Below are positions 22,090-34,073 of a stretch of DNA of 64,000 bases, one piece after another. The notes under the pieces are model-generated. The model did no database searches and was not told where the DNA came from. It saw nothing but the letters and a program-made list of their open reading frames with translations. The first letter of the stretch is position 1, and each line of letters opens with the position of its first letter. Source of the stretch: Serinus canaria (taxonomy: Eukaryota; Chordata; Aves; Passeriformes; Fringillidae); contig NC_066343.1 in the NCBI RefSeq assembly GCF_022539315.1, positions 40,727,696 through 40,791,695 of the forward strand, written 5' to 3'. A program made the translations under genes and the position numbers.

Positions 22090-22962
22090 TGTTCGGGAAC
22101 AAAATTAAGACAAACGAGGCAACCGTTGTATCTGAGAACTTATATTGGTAACAAAAAGACAAAATAAAAAGGAGCTGCCCCACTAAAGAGAGCTAGAGAA
22201 GACAGAGCAAGAGGAAGAACAATGGGAAAGGAAAAAAGGAGGTGTGAAGAGAGAAGGAGAGAGGAGGCAGAGGGAAAAGAAGGTGTTATCCCCGGAGGTC
22301 GGGGGGTGCTGGCGATGTCCGCGATGAGAGGGGGCTGTGCTCGCTGCCGGCCGGGACATGGCCTGCGGCGGCGGGACACGAGGGGAGGGATCGGGCAGGA
22401 GGGCAGGACACGAGGGGAGGGATCGGGCAGGAGGGCAGGAGCCCGGGCAGGGCAGGACATGAAGGGAGGGATCGGGCAGGAGGCCGGGCAGGGCCGCGGC
22501 GGGGATGGGCCTGGTCAGGCTCGGAGGCGGGCAGGGCTGCGCGCAGGGACAGCGGGGCTGGGACGGAGCTGGCGGGCGCTGGCCGGGGGCTCAGGGAGGC
22601 CGGACAGACGCGAGGGCCAGCGAGGGCAGGAGAGCCAAAAGGCAGCAGGATTCCAAAAGCAAGGTCGAAGAGCTCTCCCAGAGGAGTCCAAAGGCAGCGG
22701 ACAGGAGGCCACGGCCCAGAGCCGTGTCCGCGGGCAGAGCCCTCCTGCCGTCTGACTGCAGAGCGTCTCGGGGCTACAGCGCCTTCGGGCTTCCCCTGCT
22801 GAGTGCCCGTCCCCTGTGAGACATGACAGGGTGCCAAGCAAAGTCCCCCCAGAGACAAGGCTTTCCTCCTTCTCCTGGGCATGGCACATGTGCAACCCAT
22901 CCCCCATATGCCTCTGACAACCACTGTTGAAGTATAACAAAACTCATTTGCTTCTCACAACA
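22090..22962 (-). mobile_element. Probable solo LTR of an endogenous retrovirus, GC-rich, minus orientation
   Basis: About 870 bp of different base composition from the desert around it. Read on the minus strand it begins TGTTGTGAGAAG and ends GTTCCCGAACA, giving TGTT/AACA ends typical of LTRs. The centre (about 22,290-22,800) is CpG-rich and carries a 32-bp tandem repeat (starts 22,375 and 22,407; related third copy at 22,456). A purine tract on the plus strand spans about 22,195-22,285. No clear target-site duplication was found, partly because the right flank is low-complexity (A/C)-rich. The long frames here are composition artefacts. Alternative: a non-LTR GC-rich insertion or isolated CpG island. 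Confidence 0.55.
22375..22485 (+). repeat. 32-bp tandem repeat with G-quadruplex motifs
   Basis: GACACGAGGGGAGGGATCGG-type units start at 22,375 and 22,407, with a variant (GACATGAAGGGAGGG) at 22,456. In the first two units GGGG-A-GGG-ATC-GGG-CAGGA-GGG (22,382-22,403 and 22,414-22,435) satisfies the G3+N1-7 four-run G4 rule on the plus strand. Confidence 0.9.
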
Positions 22963-25900
22963 AACCAACAAAAAACCTCAACACACAAACCAAATAAAAC
23001 AACAAAAACAAAACTAGGAAAATATGGATGAGTAATCTTTAATATCTTCACTGAGATGTAGTCACATACAGCACAAGATAAAATGAGATAATTATTAGGC
23101 CATTCAGAGCTGCCCTGCATGGTTGTCCTGCAGAGAAAAAGAAATAGAGAACAGCCTCAAGCCTCATGGGGAAGTTTAGGTAGACCTTGATACCCAAGCT
23201 ACAGTTTAACTTTGAGACTGACATTCACAAGCATCTCCAGAAAAAGTACCATAGTGTCTTTATTGACCCCAAACAGATGTGTATTTTCTCTAAGCTAAAA
23301 GGTAGCGCACCCACAGTTGTTAAGAAGTTCAACAAAGGAATGGTTTACGTGACCAGATGTAACATTTCTGTTCCTGTTGAAAGCTCCTTAAGTGGTTCTA
23401 TTTAGCAAGATGAAAATTATTTATATTATTTCACTATAAGGAGGTAAATTTCTGTATGTGAGCTTGTATGAATGAGGCAGAAGTTATACAGTTTTACACA
23501 CTCTCTCATATCGGCTGTGGTGATACACAACACATCCAGTTTGGACATAAAGATGAAGAAAGATTGTGTAATATTCAAAGACAGCATGAAACTAAATGCT
23601 CATTTATAAATCGTTTAGGCATTTCCTTCATAGTATTTTCCTCTGTTGCTTTTAGTTCATTAATATGATGAGGTCTCTGCCCATTGTCTTTTCCTCTCTT
23701 TTGAATGTGGTATTATTTTCGTATGTGCAATACCAAAATTGCCTGGTTCTAATTTTCTAATGCAGGATCGCACTTTGCCTCCTGACTTGCCCACTTGTCC
23801 ACTTTGAGCTAATGTTAGTAAACATCCCTTAGAAACAATCGCTTTTAATCTTGTCAGAGATGGCTGTGTTGTGAGGGTGAAAATTAGTTATTAGCTTAGC
23901 TTTTCATCCATGCATAATAGGATGTTAAAATCAGAGATGTTTGCTTGGGGCCATGAGAGGCATCCTACTTTGAGCTTACAAGTTTTGAATTTATAAAATG
24001 CAACATATTTAAAATAAGCAAGCAAATGCCAGTTTAAAATTAGAAAAGTCTGTTTTGTGTATTTTCGTCTTTGTGCAAGAAGTTTAAGGCATCTTTCTGA
24101 TTGCAACAAAAAAAGAAAACTATGCTGTATATTTGCTGGGTTTTTTATCTCTTCCAGCTTTGTTAAAATAGATAATCTACAAAAAAAACCTATGCCGTGT
24201 GCTTCTTATAGTGAAGACCTTCCCCCTGAATGGGGTTCTCATCATCTTGGTTCTTCAGAATTAACCATCCTTTGCCCTCACCTTATCAAATTAAGCTCTA
24301 AAAACTAAAAATATCAAGACAAAGTCAGGCTGAAGACCAAAAGAAAATGGACACCCAAACCAAAATAATGACAAAATCTCTTTGCACATGTACTGCAAGG
24401 TAAAGCTGATGTAATTTAGAGATCTTCCCTTCATTCTGCACAGAGGCATCTGTGGCAGGATGGGAATCTAGGATCCATCTCTGCAAATATCCACAGAGCA
24501 GTAGCAACTTCCCCATTTCTTTGTTTCTTACACCACTTGAGCTAAATCAGCCGGAGCTGAGGATGTAGGGCAGGTGATAGTTCCCTTAGGATTGTCTAAG
24601 TTAGAATCCTGGTAATTGACAATGAAAGCAATCAGTGAGTTCAGGTGCTTTTAGAAAGACCTCTGAATGTCTCAGTTCTCTCATTTGTCATCCCCAGCAC
24701 CTGCACAGCAAAAATGGCTAGCACAGAAACACAGGTAGGCATCATGGATTTGAATGCATATGTAATGCAAAATGCAGAGTTGTATACCAGTCTGCTGGAT
24801 GACAGGCTTGAGTCTTCGGATTGCCTACCAAGTGTTGATGAAAAGCCACAAAGATTCTTAATTCAGAAACTCCAATTTTTCCTCTCTTCCTGTGTTCATT
24901 TTCTTTATCAGCAGGGGATGACTTACACTTTCATAACTGATTAACATTTTAAAACTGTGGGAGCACTTTTTGTGGCATTTCAAATTATTTAACTCTTTAA
25001 AGTTCCTCTTTGTTTGTTTGTTTGTGTTTTTTCTTTTTCTGCATTGTTTTGTTTTTAGAATAGAGGTTATGCCATCATGTCAGCACTTCCAGAAAGTGTT
25101 TTGCATTGTGCAGAAGACATTGGAGACATCAGTTACATCAACTAAATTGGGCAGTACAAAAAATTGGAGCTTTACAAGCTTTCACTTCATTGTCTAACCT
25201 ACCTACAGAGGTGGAGGAAACATCCTTGCCATAAGGCTTTGAGAAACCCAACAGATTTCTTAATCCTTTCAATGTCCCGTTTGTCCTCAAAACAGTGTCT
25301 TCAATCGGTTGTTTGAAATCAACAGGCCCTATCTTTTTTCCCTTAATCTCTTTTTTCTTGTTTTGCCCTCTTTCACATATTATGTATGGGCAAAGCACAG
25401 TCTCAGTGGTACACAAAGAACAGTCTTCCAACTGTGCTTTTTCTCTCAGCAGTTGAAATTCATCCTAAAGCATGGCTGATGAATACTATCCACTTAAAAA
25501 TATATAACAGTACTTTCCATATCCACAGACAAACATCTAGCTGCAATGTATGAGAGAATAATCTGCAGCTGAGGAAAATTATTAAGCAATACCTACAGAC
25601 TTGTCTTTAGCCCATTCATAATGGCTGCCACCTGTAAATTTAAAAGGCCAACTCTGTTGAAGTCCACTAATTGAATTGATAAGATGGCCAAAGATACATC
25701 AAAAGGATTAAATTTCAAGGTAATTTGAGTAAAAAAAATCCCTACTGACTTGGTGGGACTTGCATTTGTGCCTCATGACTCCAAGGATGAACGTGGACAT
25801 TACTCTCTACCGCTATTCTGCAGTGTTCAAGTGGGCACTCAACGCTGTAAATAGTAGTTTATTTTTCTTCTTACCATCTTTCAGCTAACAGAAGTCTAGT

Positions 25901-28900
25901 AACTGGAGAGAGAGTTAAGAGGTTTCCTACTCCCTTATAGTTAAGAGTGCAGAAACAAAACTACATTTCTGGTTTTCTACAATATATTGCGATCAAAAGC
26001 TGGGCATAGGTATCCTGTTTTCTAGGCTTTTCTAGGTTGTGTGTTTTAGAAATTCAGAAAAGATATGAATAGCCCAGTAGTGAAGGACAAGAAAGAAGAA
26101 AATACAAGAAAGACACATTTTGTCTGCATTTGAAGGTGAAATATTCATTTCCAAACATACCTTTCTTCTAACTTCTACTGCTTTCCCTTTCTAATTCTGC
26201 TTTAGCTAAGATTCATTCCCCTATTCCCAGATTTTCCCACAGGATTCCTTGATTGGAGATTTCCGTTAGTCCTGTCCCTGCATTCAGTAGCAGGGGCATT
26301 GATTTTTCAGTGTATTCCTGTAAGTGATTTGGTAATGACCTGCTACCACTCTTCAGCACAGGTTAACCAGCAGACATGGTAAAGAGAAATTTCTTACAGT
26401 CGTGCCAATAGAACAAATTAAGACGGAAAATGCAAAACACTGTGAGAACCAACCAGGAATGTATTTAGTGTTCTGAAAGCTCACATATACTTCCTCAAAA
26501 TGTAACTGTATTGCAATTAGTATTAGAAAGAAATCTCCTTCAGTTTTACTCTTTTCCCTGTAGGAAATAGACAGCATAGGACATTTCAATCAGTTATCTT
26601 TGTTACATTAAATAGCATCAGCCAAGAGCAAGAGGAAATAGAAAAATTGTGCTAGTAGTATTGGAAACGCTAGTGCCTTAAAAAGTCATACAATATCTGA
26701 AAATCATTATTATTTCTGAAAAGACTAGTTGTTCATTATTTTATCTTATCATTAGTATTCTGAAATATTAGTTGCTTTGCAAAAATTAGCAGCTTTTTTT
26801 GACAATTGATTAACAGGCGCAAACAGCACTTTTTAAGGTTTGGAGGCAGGTAATTTACATCTTTTTGTAGGGGAAACGGAACCAGAGGAAAGAAAAGTTG
26901 GAATGCTTAAGCTACATTTCTTCACCCTTTCTTTGAAGTTTCCTGATAATATTCAGGAACAATTTCCCTTTTCTAATGTTCTTCCGCTGGTCGTATTTTA
27001 TTTAATTACCTTGGTTGCCCATTGTAAATAAAAAGTAAGAAGTCTGCCGGTTCCCTTTGATCATGGTTCTGTTCTTTTCCCCAACAAAACTTACACACAG
27101 AGGGGTTTGAGTTTTTTCTTTCTTTCAGAGGTGAAATGCATTCCTCATTAGGAAGAACAGATGCATCCTATCATGAAGGGTTGAGGGTTATAGATTCTTT
27201 CAAGTAATTTCCTTTCTATCCAGTACAAATTGTTTAATCCCCAAGCTTTTGTCAGTGTTCTGGAGCGTTCACGTATTTAGAATATATTGTCACTGGAAGC
27301 TCCAGGCAAACCATATGTAAAAATAGAAAAAACATATTAAAGCATAAAAACTAATGAGGACACAGTGCAAATATTTCTCATAACCATTGCCCAGTTTGCT
27401 TCCTCAGGGGAGTCAGATTACAGTAGTTACATCAGGAACACAGGCACACTACAGGTGGGTTCCACCATGCTCCTTTCATCCCTGTATGGAACAGAAACAC
27501 AAAACCCAACAAGAATTCTTCCTTTACCTTGTTGATAATTCTAATTTGTTTGAAAAAAGATATGAATCCATATTCCTTTTCATGCTGATTCATACTTTGA
27601 AAGTTTTTTCCAAAACCCTTTAATTTTTCAAATTAAACATATTTCCTAGGGACATATATATCAATTATTTTTGAAGTTTACAAAAACCAACAGGTGCAAA
27701 TATTGCAGGCATTTAATAAACACAGGACTGAAACAATACACTGAAATTACTTGTCATACAAGTAGAAACAAGAGAAGTGTTGTACTCTACTCAGAAAACA
27801 TTTTCTTGAAGTTTGCATATATCCCCTTTCCTTTCCTTTCCTTGTGAAGTTTTAAAGTTACACACACACATACACTTGCTTGAAGCCTTATGAAACTGAA
27901 ATGTCAAGTGAGAGTTGCTTTATATCATGTTCTGTCAATCAAAGTAACCGAGGCTTTATGCATCTGTTGCTAGTATATTGGCACTTTTTGAAGAGTGTTT
28001 CGGAGGGAACGAGAATAAATAAAGATCCTTCAGGCACTTTCTCATTTATGGATGAGGAATCAAAGCAGTCTGAAACTTCATTTTCAGCCTGATACCCTGA
28101 AGATTGTTGGCTGATAATTCTGGATGGAACAGCTTATCTGGGAGGATTAGGGAGAACATGGACTTCCTATTACTGCTGGCTTCAGCCTATTCAGCTGGGC
28201 AGACTCTGTCACACATTATCTGTGCCTTTACATATGTCACTAATCTTATCTATATCTTTTCAGCTCCTTCTGTTGGAGCTGTGGTTTCCTGTGCCTAAAT
28301 CTCCCATTTCTTCATTACACCAGCTGTATAGGCATTAGCCTTCTCTAACAGCCTTTCTGCACCATGTCATTCAGTAATGGCTAGTAATGCAAAGGTATGA
28401 GAAGGTAATGGTTGTGCTTTATCTCTGATCTTACAGGCCTCACATCAATATATTAACTGCACACCTCCTTTCCCACCAGCATCCTCCATTTTCCCCCCAA
28501 ATCCACTTGATAAAATAAAATCACCCCAACAGCAGAGAGTCTCTGCAGTCATTAAAAATAATGGAAGCAGGCAATTTGGGGGCAGGATTATACTGAAAGG
28601 GTCAAAAGTAGTTCGTACCCAGGAGAACCAAAACATCAGCACCAGAACTGATCTGAAGCTTCTGCCATTACTAATTGGTGTTAAAAATTTAGTGGCGCTT
28701 ATCACTAGGACAATATAGCACAAAAGAAAGAAGTCTTGGAATCTTCTGAGAATCCCTGCCCTTTTTAAATTTCATAGGGAAGCCCCTTTCCCACAGCTGG
28801 TCTAAAATACTTACCTGGCTTCACCTGGCTCCCTGCTTGCCAGCTAAGTTCCATCCTTTCTCTATTCTTCTTTTGACTTTCAGCCTTCCTGCCACACCTC

Positions 28901-29080
28901 CACTCTGGTGTCCTCTTTCCTTTCTAATTAATTTTCTGCTGTTCCTTCATCTCCCTCAGCCATTTTAAACTTCCTCATTCCCCGTTACTGTAATAAAAAT
29001 GACAATAAATGAATTTTTAAAAGTGAAGGAAATGAAACCACTGAGATACTACTTTACCCTTGTATTATCCCACTAACTGC
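22963..29080. other. Intergenic, no gene seen
   Basis: No coding exon recognised. It includes an A/C-rich patch right after the LTR-like element (22,963-23,015), a (TTTG)n run at about 25,010-25,027 and a CCTTT repeat at about 27,823-27,843. The 27.88-28.30 kb stretch has fewer stops than its neighbours and a PBX/TCF-like composite motif; see findings. Confidence 0.55.
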
Positions 29081-29150
29081 TTTTGACTGTAAGGTCTTTT
29101 GGGCAGGGACTGCTCTTATTGTATGTTTTCCTTGTGCCTAGTACAATACG
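29080..29150 (+). repeat. Ancient SINE/LINE tail relic (MIR/L2/CR1-like 3' end)
   Basis: GACTGTAAGGTCTTTTGGGC, then AGGGACTGCTCTTATTGTATG and CCTTGTGCCTAGTACAATACG, preserve the order of the shared MIR/L2-type tail ('gctcttgggcagggactgt... gtgcctagcacaat'). The same tail is widespread in reptiles, so the exact family is uncertain. Confidence 0.6.
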
Positions 29151-30194
29151 CATCAGAAAAAAAAATGAAAAATGATAATTCAGTCCTTATCTTGATGACT
29201 TTTTGAGTACCATCAGAATGCAAACTAAAAAAACACATCACTCACCTCTGACTACTAACTTCTGCAATAGTACTATCTGACACTTCATTTCTTATTAGTA
29301 ACTCAGCCACTTAATTATATAATTAATTTTTCTTACATTTAAGAAAAACTTAAATAATTTTAAAGCAGTGAAACTTTCCTTTCTGTTTTTGCTGTGCTTG
29401 CATTTTGTTTCACATTAAATTGCCAAGTTATTGGGATCTGTATCATGTCTGTTCTCTCAAGGATGGAACAATAACCTTTATCTGAAACAGACAAACATAA
29501 TTTCTTCTCTTCATAAATAAATGCCTTGAATGTCATGGTTTCCCCACCCCACCACCACAAGTCCAGTCAAGGCCATGTCATTTAACATACATTTTTTATT
29601 TAGTGACAAGCAGAAGCAAGAAGTGTAATGTCTATCCCAGAGGTATACAATTACTGCTGAATTATATAGATGAGGGTTTTGTTAGCTTCAGCATTGATGG
29701 CAGCTGTAAGAAATGATGTCTTGCAGCAATGGAAGACTTTATTGACTACTTGCATTCTTTCAGAGATTTGGAGAATCTACTCACTGTGAACCCTGCAAGG
29801 ACTTCTGGTTTTCCGCCTACACAAGGCATTCATGGTCTCTTTAAGGATGGAAGAAAGTATTTCATTTCAGATGCTCCCATGGAAATTGTTTTCCCTCTTC
29901 TAATCTAGTTGACTTGTTCTTCCTTACACAGACTTTTTCACCAAGCACTAGGATCAGCTGAGCATTTGGTATACAGTTCATTTTGCTCATGCAAGTTAAG
30001 CATTTCACCAATTGGGCAAGGCTGTTTCTCAACTCAGGGAATCCAGTGTTCCCCCAGGTGCACCTGAGCCCCTTTATGATACATACAATATTAAGAGCTA
30101 TATAAAGAATCTCTTAAATACTTAATTCATAGTCAGCCCTTGTCTGAGTATGTGTCATTTATGAAAGGATAACACGTGGCATGTGGACTTGTCA

Positions 30195-30400
30195 TTAGCC
30201 CAAGGTAACACAGGTTGTGACTTCTAATTCTGTTCTCAGCCCTGCTACAGAGTTGCAACATGACCTTGCACAAATCACTTAACCTTTATACGACTAATTT
30301 TATCCATCTTTAAAATGGTGATAGTAAAATTTCTAGCTACACACAGCAGGATCATGAGAATTAATTAATGCCGTTGAAATCCCTGAGAAAGAAGACTTTA
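30195..30400 (+). repeat. MIR SINE relic
   Basis: CCCTGCTACAGAGTTGCAACATG, GACCTTGCACAAATCACTTA, ACC, then TCCATCTTTAAAATGGTGAT, AGTAAAAT and GGATCATGAGAATTAATTAA follow the MIR core in order, including the well-known 'gaccttgggcaagtcacttaacct' and 'catctgtaaaatggggataataa' blocks. It is unusually well preserved for so old an element in a bird, which makes purifying selection a possibility. Confidence 0.78.
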
Positions 30401-31930
30401 TATACAGGGCCTAATTCCACAAGTATTCACTCTTTGACTCTCTGTCTTGAGCAGCTACTTCTAGCTAAGCAAAATTAGTGTAAAAATGTACCATCTGGAT
30501 TTATTAGGATTCTTCAGATTCACTGTGCTTAAATATGAAGCTCACCCAAAACATTCTAGAGAAGCAATACAAAAGCAAAAGCAAGCGATTCATTACTAAT
30601 ATTAGTTGAATATTTACGTAAAAAGAGTATAAACAACCATGGTTTTTGCATTTAAAAATTCATAGCAGGGGCTCCAAGTAGCATATGAAAAAATGGACAT
30701 CTGATTAAAAGTGCCTGTCTGTGTTGCTGCAGCTGCAAGCAACAGGCATGTAAGGCATTTGCATGTGGGAGAGAGTGTGCACTGTTCATGTAGTTCTTCA
30801 TCTTCCTTTTTTCAGGATTTGACCCTAAAACTTTACTTCTTCTGGATTGTGGACCAATTTTGCAAAAATAAAGCTGATAGGATTTTCATTAGAAAACTCA
30901 AGTTGGAAATGTGGTTTCATGTCATCTACCAATGATTGGAACTATATAGGATTGACTATTATAAAATACACAGCAAAAAAAGCTAGCTAGTATCTATGTC
31001 TAGTAGTTGGGATGAAGGGGGGAGCAGTGGAGCAAAGATGACCAACCTCACTTCCCTCTGCTCCTAGCAAGCTGATTTACCATGGGCAGCCCAAATCAGT
31101 TCTAATCCAATTTCAATTCCCACATATTGAGACATAACTAAATCCTTATTTGACATAGAACAACCAGTCTTCAGTATTCTGATCTGTTGTTTTACTTAAG
31201 CATGCATGGATTTACTCAAAACAAGCATTTATTTCTTTCTACCATTAAGGTAGAATTTTCAAGTTTCTGTAATTGTTGCAAACTTCATCTGATGAACAAC
31301 ATATTCATATTCAAACGTGAAGATCAATCCAAAGTTACAGAACTGTCAAGACAGCAGAAAGAACCAATCTTGTCTGTAGGTATCAGTAATACAATTGTCT
31401 TATCCTAGACTAGCAACAAACCAAGAGATTTAAGGTTCAAGATAATGTGTGGTGTAACCTGAAGTACTCCATGGCAGGCCCCAACTCAAGTACACTTTCA
31501 AATTAACTTCAAAAGATTCTTCATCATAAGGAAAAATGAATTCTTTATGCAATGGAAATTATTAACCTTGAACCTTCAAAGTCAAGATGATCAGAAGGTG
31601 TGCATGTGTGTGTGGGAGAGATTCACAATCTCCAAGGTGTTTGAAAACTGATACATCATTGAGAAAATAAAAAAATGAATACATCTCTCTCCTTAGTCTG
31701 CTGCAAAACATTCCAGTGTATTTTGCTGTAAAAACCTTTTCTCTTTTAAATTATCAAAGCAGCATGTGATCCAATCAGTTAAACAACTGCAACAAGCCAG
31801 AACAACACAAATACACTTACATGTCCTGTTTACTAAAGATGTTCATTGAAGATAATGATGCACAGGGCCCAAGAGATTTGGAGAAAAATAAGTAAAGAGA
31901 ATTTAAACCCAGCTTAATGATGCCTAGGAT
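30401..31930. other. Intergenic, no gene seen
   Basis: AT-rich unique sequence with no recognisable exon or repeat termini. Confidence 0.55.
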
Positions 31931-32455
31931 AAAGTGTAGCAGGATAAAGCAGGGTGGAGGAGGTTGGTGGTTTTTGAGGAATGTGTTCAGCGCAGGTAGC
32001 TAGCTGCGGGTACAGCTGCAGTAGGAGCTGTCAGGAGCTGCTGACCCTTTCCATAACAAAGGGCTCGGGGACCTGGGGCCTGGCCAAGTTGAGGGACATT
32101 GAGGCATAGCAAGAGCCAGTGAGTCCCAGGTTTTCCTTTCTTTTCCTTAGACTGTGAGGGTGTAAAAACCCAGGGGATCCTTTGTTCAGGGTCTATTCAG
32201 AGGCACCTGTTTCAAGCTGTTATTTTTCTTATTTAGTTATTGTACCATGATTAAATTACTCTAAGGATCAAGATGCCTGAGAGTGCTGTGGAAGTGTGGG
32301 GTCATTCTGGTCAGGAAACCTGCTCTGGCTGTGTGAGCACGGGGGTGTAGCTGTGAAGGGGCCTCAGTCCCAGTTCAAGTGGCATGGGAGTGACTGCCAG
32401 AGAGGCTCCTGGATGGTTGGACAGGGAAGTTTCCTTAACAGTTGGTGACACTTTT
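31930..32455 (+). mobile_element. Possible LTR fragment
   Basis: A G-rich block (mean GC above its flanks) with GGGGTCATTCTGGTCAGGAA-like LTR-style words, ending GTTTCCTTAACA and followed by GTTGGTGACACTTTTG, which looks like a primer-binding-site start. A TG start near 31,938 is possible. No target-site duplication was identified, and no pol or gag sequence follows. This could also be ordinary GC-richer unique DNA. Confidence 0.35.
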
Positions 32456-34020
32456 GTCTTCTATTAGAACTAAGAAAAACTTTATACTGCTAAAATAATT
32501 TTGCAGCTTACACATTTAAATTAATGTAAGCACAGCGGAAGAATATGACAGAAAGGGCTATACACTGCCAGAATAGCTTATCTTTAAGCATACTTTCCCC
32601 CTGGGTCAGAGAGGAAAAAATGTACTTTTCTGGAAAAATGAAATTATGATAAACTAATAGTAATAGTAGTTCAACGCAGACTATTTCTATAAGAAGCAAG
32701 TAAAGCTAAGCCAGAAATAAATAAATGCAAGGTATTCTTGGCATGTTTTGGCTTTGCATGTTTGGTGGGTTGGTTTTTTGATAAAATAACCAAAGCATGT
32801 AATTGCATTGACTAATTTCTTCTCTACCTTCTTTATTTATTCTCTGTCTGGCATTTTTTATTTCCTGTATCCCTTGACCCATTTCAAAAAAGGACTTAAA
32901 GAGGTGCTGATTACTAAGTCAATGAATTTTTCAATTGACTCACATAAAACATATACAGAAGGTGTTCAGATGTGGGGTCATCTGTGAGAACCTCCCAAGG
33001 AGGCACTCACCTGCTGGCCTTGCATTAAATTCTACTGCTCCCACTTCATCATGCTGTAGCCTGGGCTAGTCTTTGCAGCCATTCGCACTGAGTCATTCAA
33101 ACTCAAACTGGCCTTTTTCTGGTAATATCCAGGAACAGTACTGCCTCCAAATAAAACACTGATACTCTATAAATTCCTCTTTTTTCCTAAATACACTCTT
33201 TAGAAGAGCTGCTCATCTCTTCTATCTTTCTGTTGCTCAGGTTGTTTTGCAGTCCGACCTCCTATATGAACCTGACTTTTAAAATGTAGCTTTACAAATG
33301 GCAGGAAACTCAACAATTTTGTGCATACAAGTAGTGCTCAGGACTTTTCACATTTTTAAAACCTCAAATAATTATTAAAACCTCAAATCATTTAAAAGGG
33401 ATTTTCCTGTTCGCTTCAGTTCTGATGTAGTCCTAGCAGCAAGCCTTTTGTAGTATGGTGACATGCAGTTGATGGGAGGATATGTTGCTTTTAATATCCT
33501 GAGGTGTATTCCAATGTGCTTCCCATTTCACATAGTGAACCAGAGAATACAGGTGGTGCTTAGCCTATTTTTATCTTAAAATAACATTTTTTTAAGTTAC
33601 AGTCAGTCTTAGTGAAAATTAGTTTATCTGAAATGATCATTCATATATGTACATGTGCCTTGGATCCAAAATTAGTAAGACACATTTCTGTGCCATTAGA
33701 TATCTATTTTCAAATGCCTGACTTTGAAAAGTGGAGTTTTTTTCTCTTATCATGAGCAGGATTAGTGAGGGTGGAAAAAGATAGAGGTGATTCATTCCCA
33801 CCTGAGGTCTCCTTATGCACTTTGTAAGCATTTGATTTTTATAAAGGACATTAATTAAATAAATAAATAAATCTGAATGAATGAGTAAGAGACCAATACA
33901 CCCTGTGCCCAAGTGCCTGGATATACTATTCTGGGAGCTAGCAATGTTGGCTAGGAAGGATGCCTTTTCACACTTAGTGCTTCTGGATGTATCTAGAAAT
34001 GCGACCTGCATCTATCAGAG

Positions 34021-34073
34021 TAAATGCTAACAATGTATCCTAGTAACAATGTATCCTAGTAAATGCTAACAAT
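34021..34073. repeat. Nested short duplication
   Basis: TAACAATGTATCCTAG is present twice in tandem (34,028-34,043 and 34,044-34,059), and TAAATGCTAACAAT flanks the pair at 34,021-34,034 and 34,060-34,073. It is explained by replication slippage within a 39-bp duplication. Confidence 0.95.

Noticed and set aside
22222..22940. Frames of 104-212 codons on both strands
   Set aside because: They fall in the GC-rich LTR-like element and its tandem repeats; no domain, overlapping frames on both strands look equally coding.
24698..24734. Exon-like 37-bp segment with CCCCAG before and GTAGGC after, containing an ATG
   Set aside because: Splice-like words of this quality are common by chance, and no partner exon or recognisable protein was found.
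33637..34011. 124-codon minus-strand frame
   Set aside because: No domain, signal or homology recognised; it overlaps an (AAAT)n repeat, and frames of this length can arise by chance in 64 kb.
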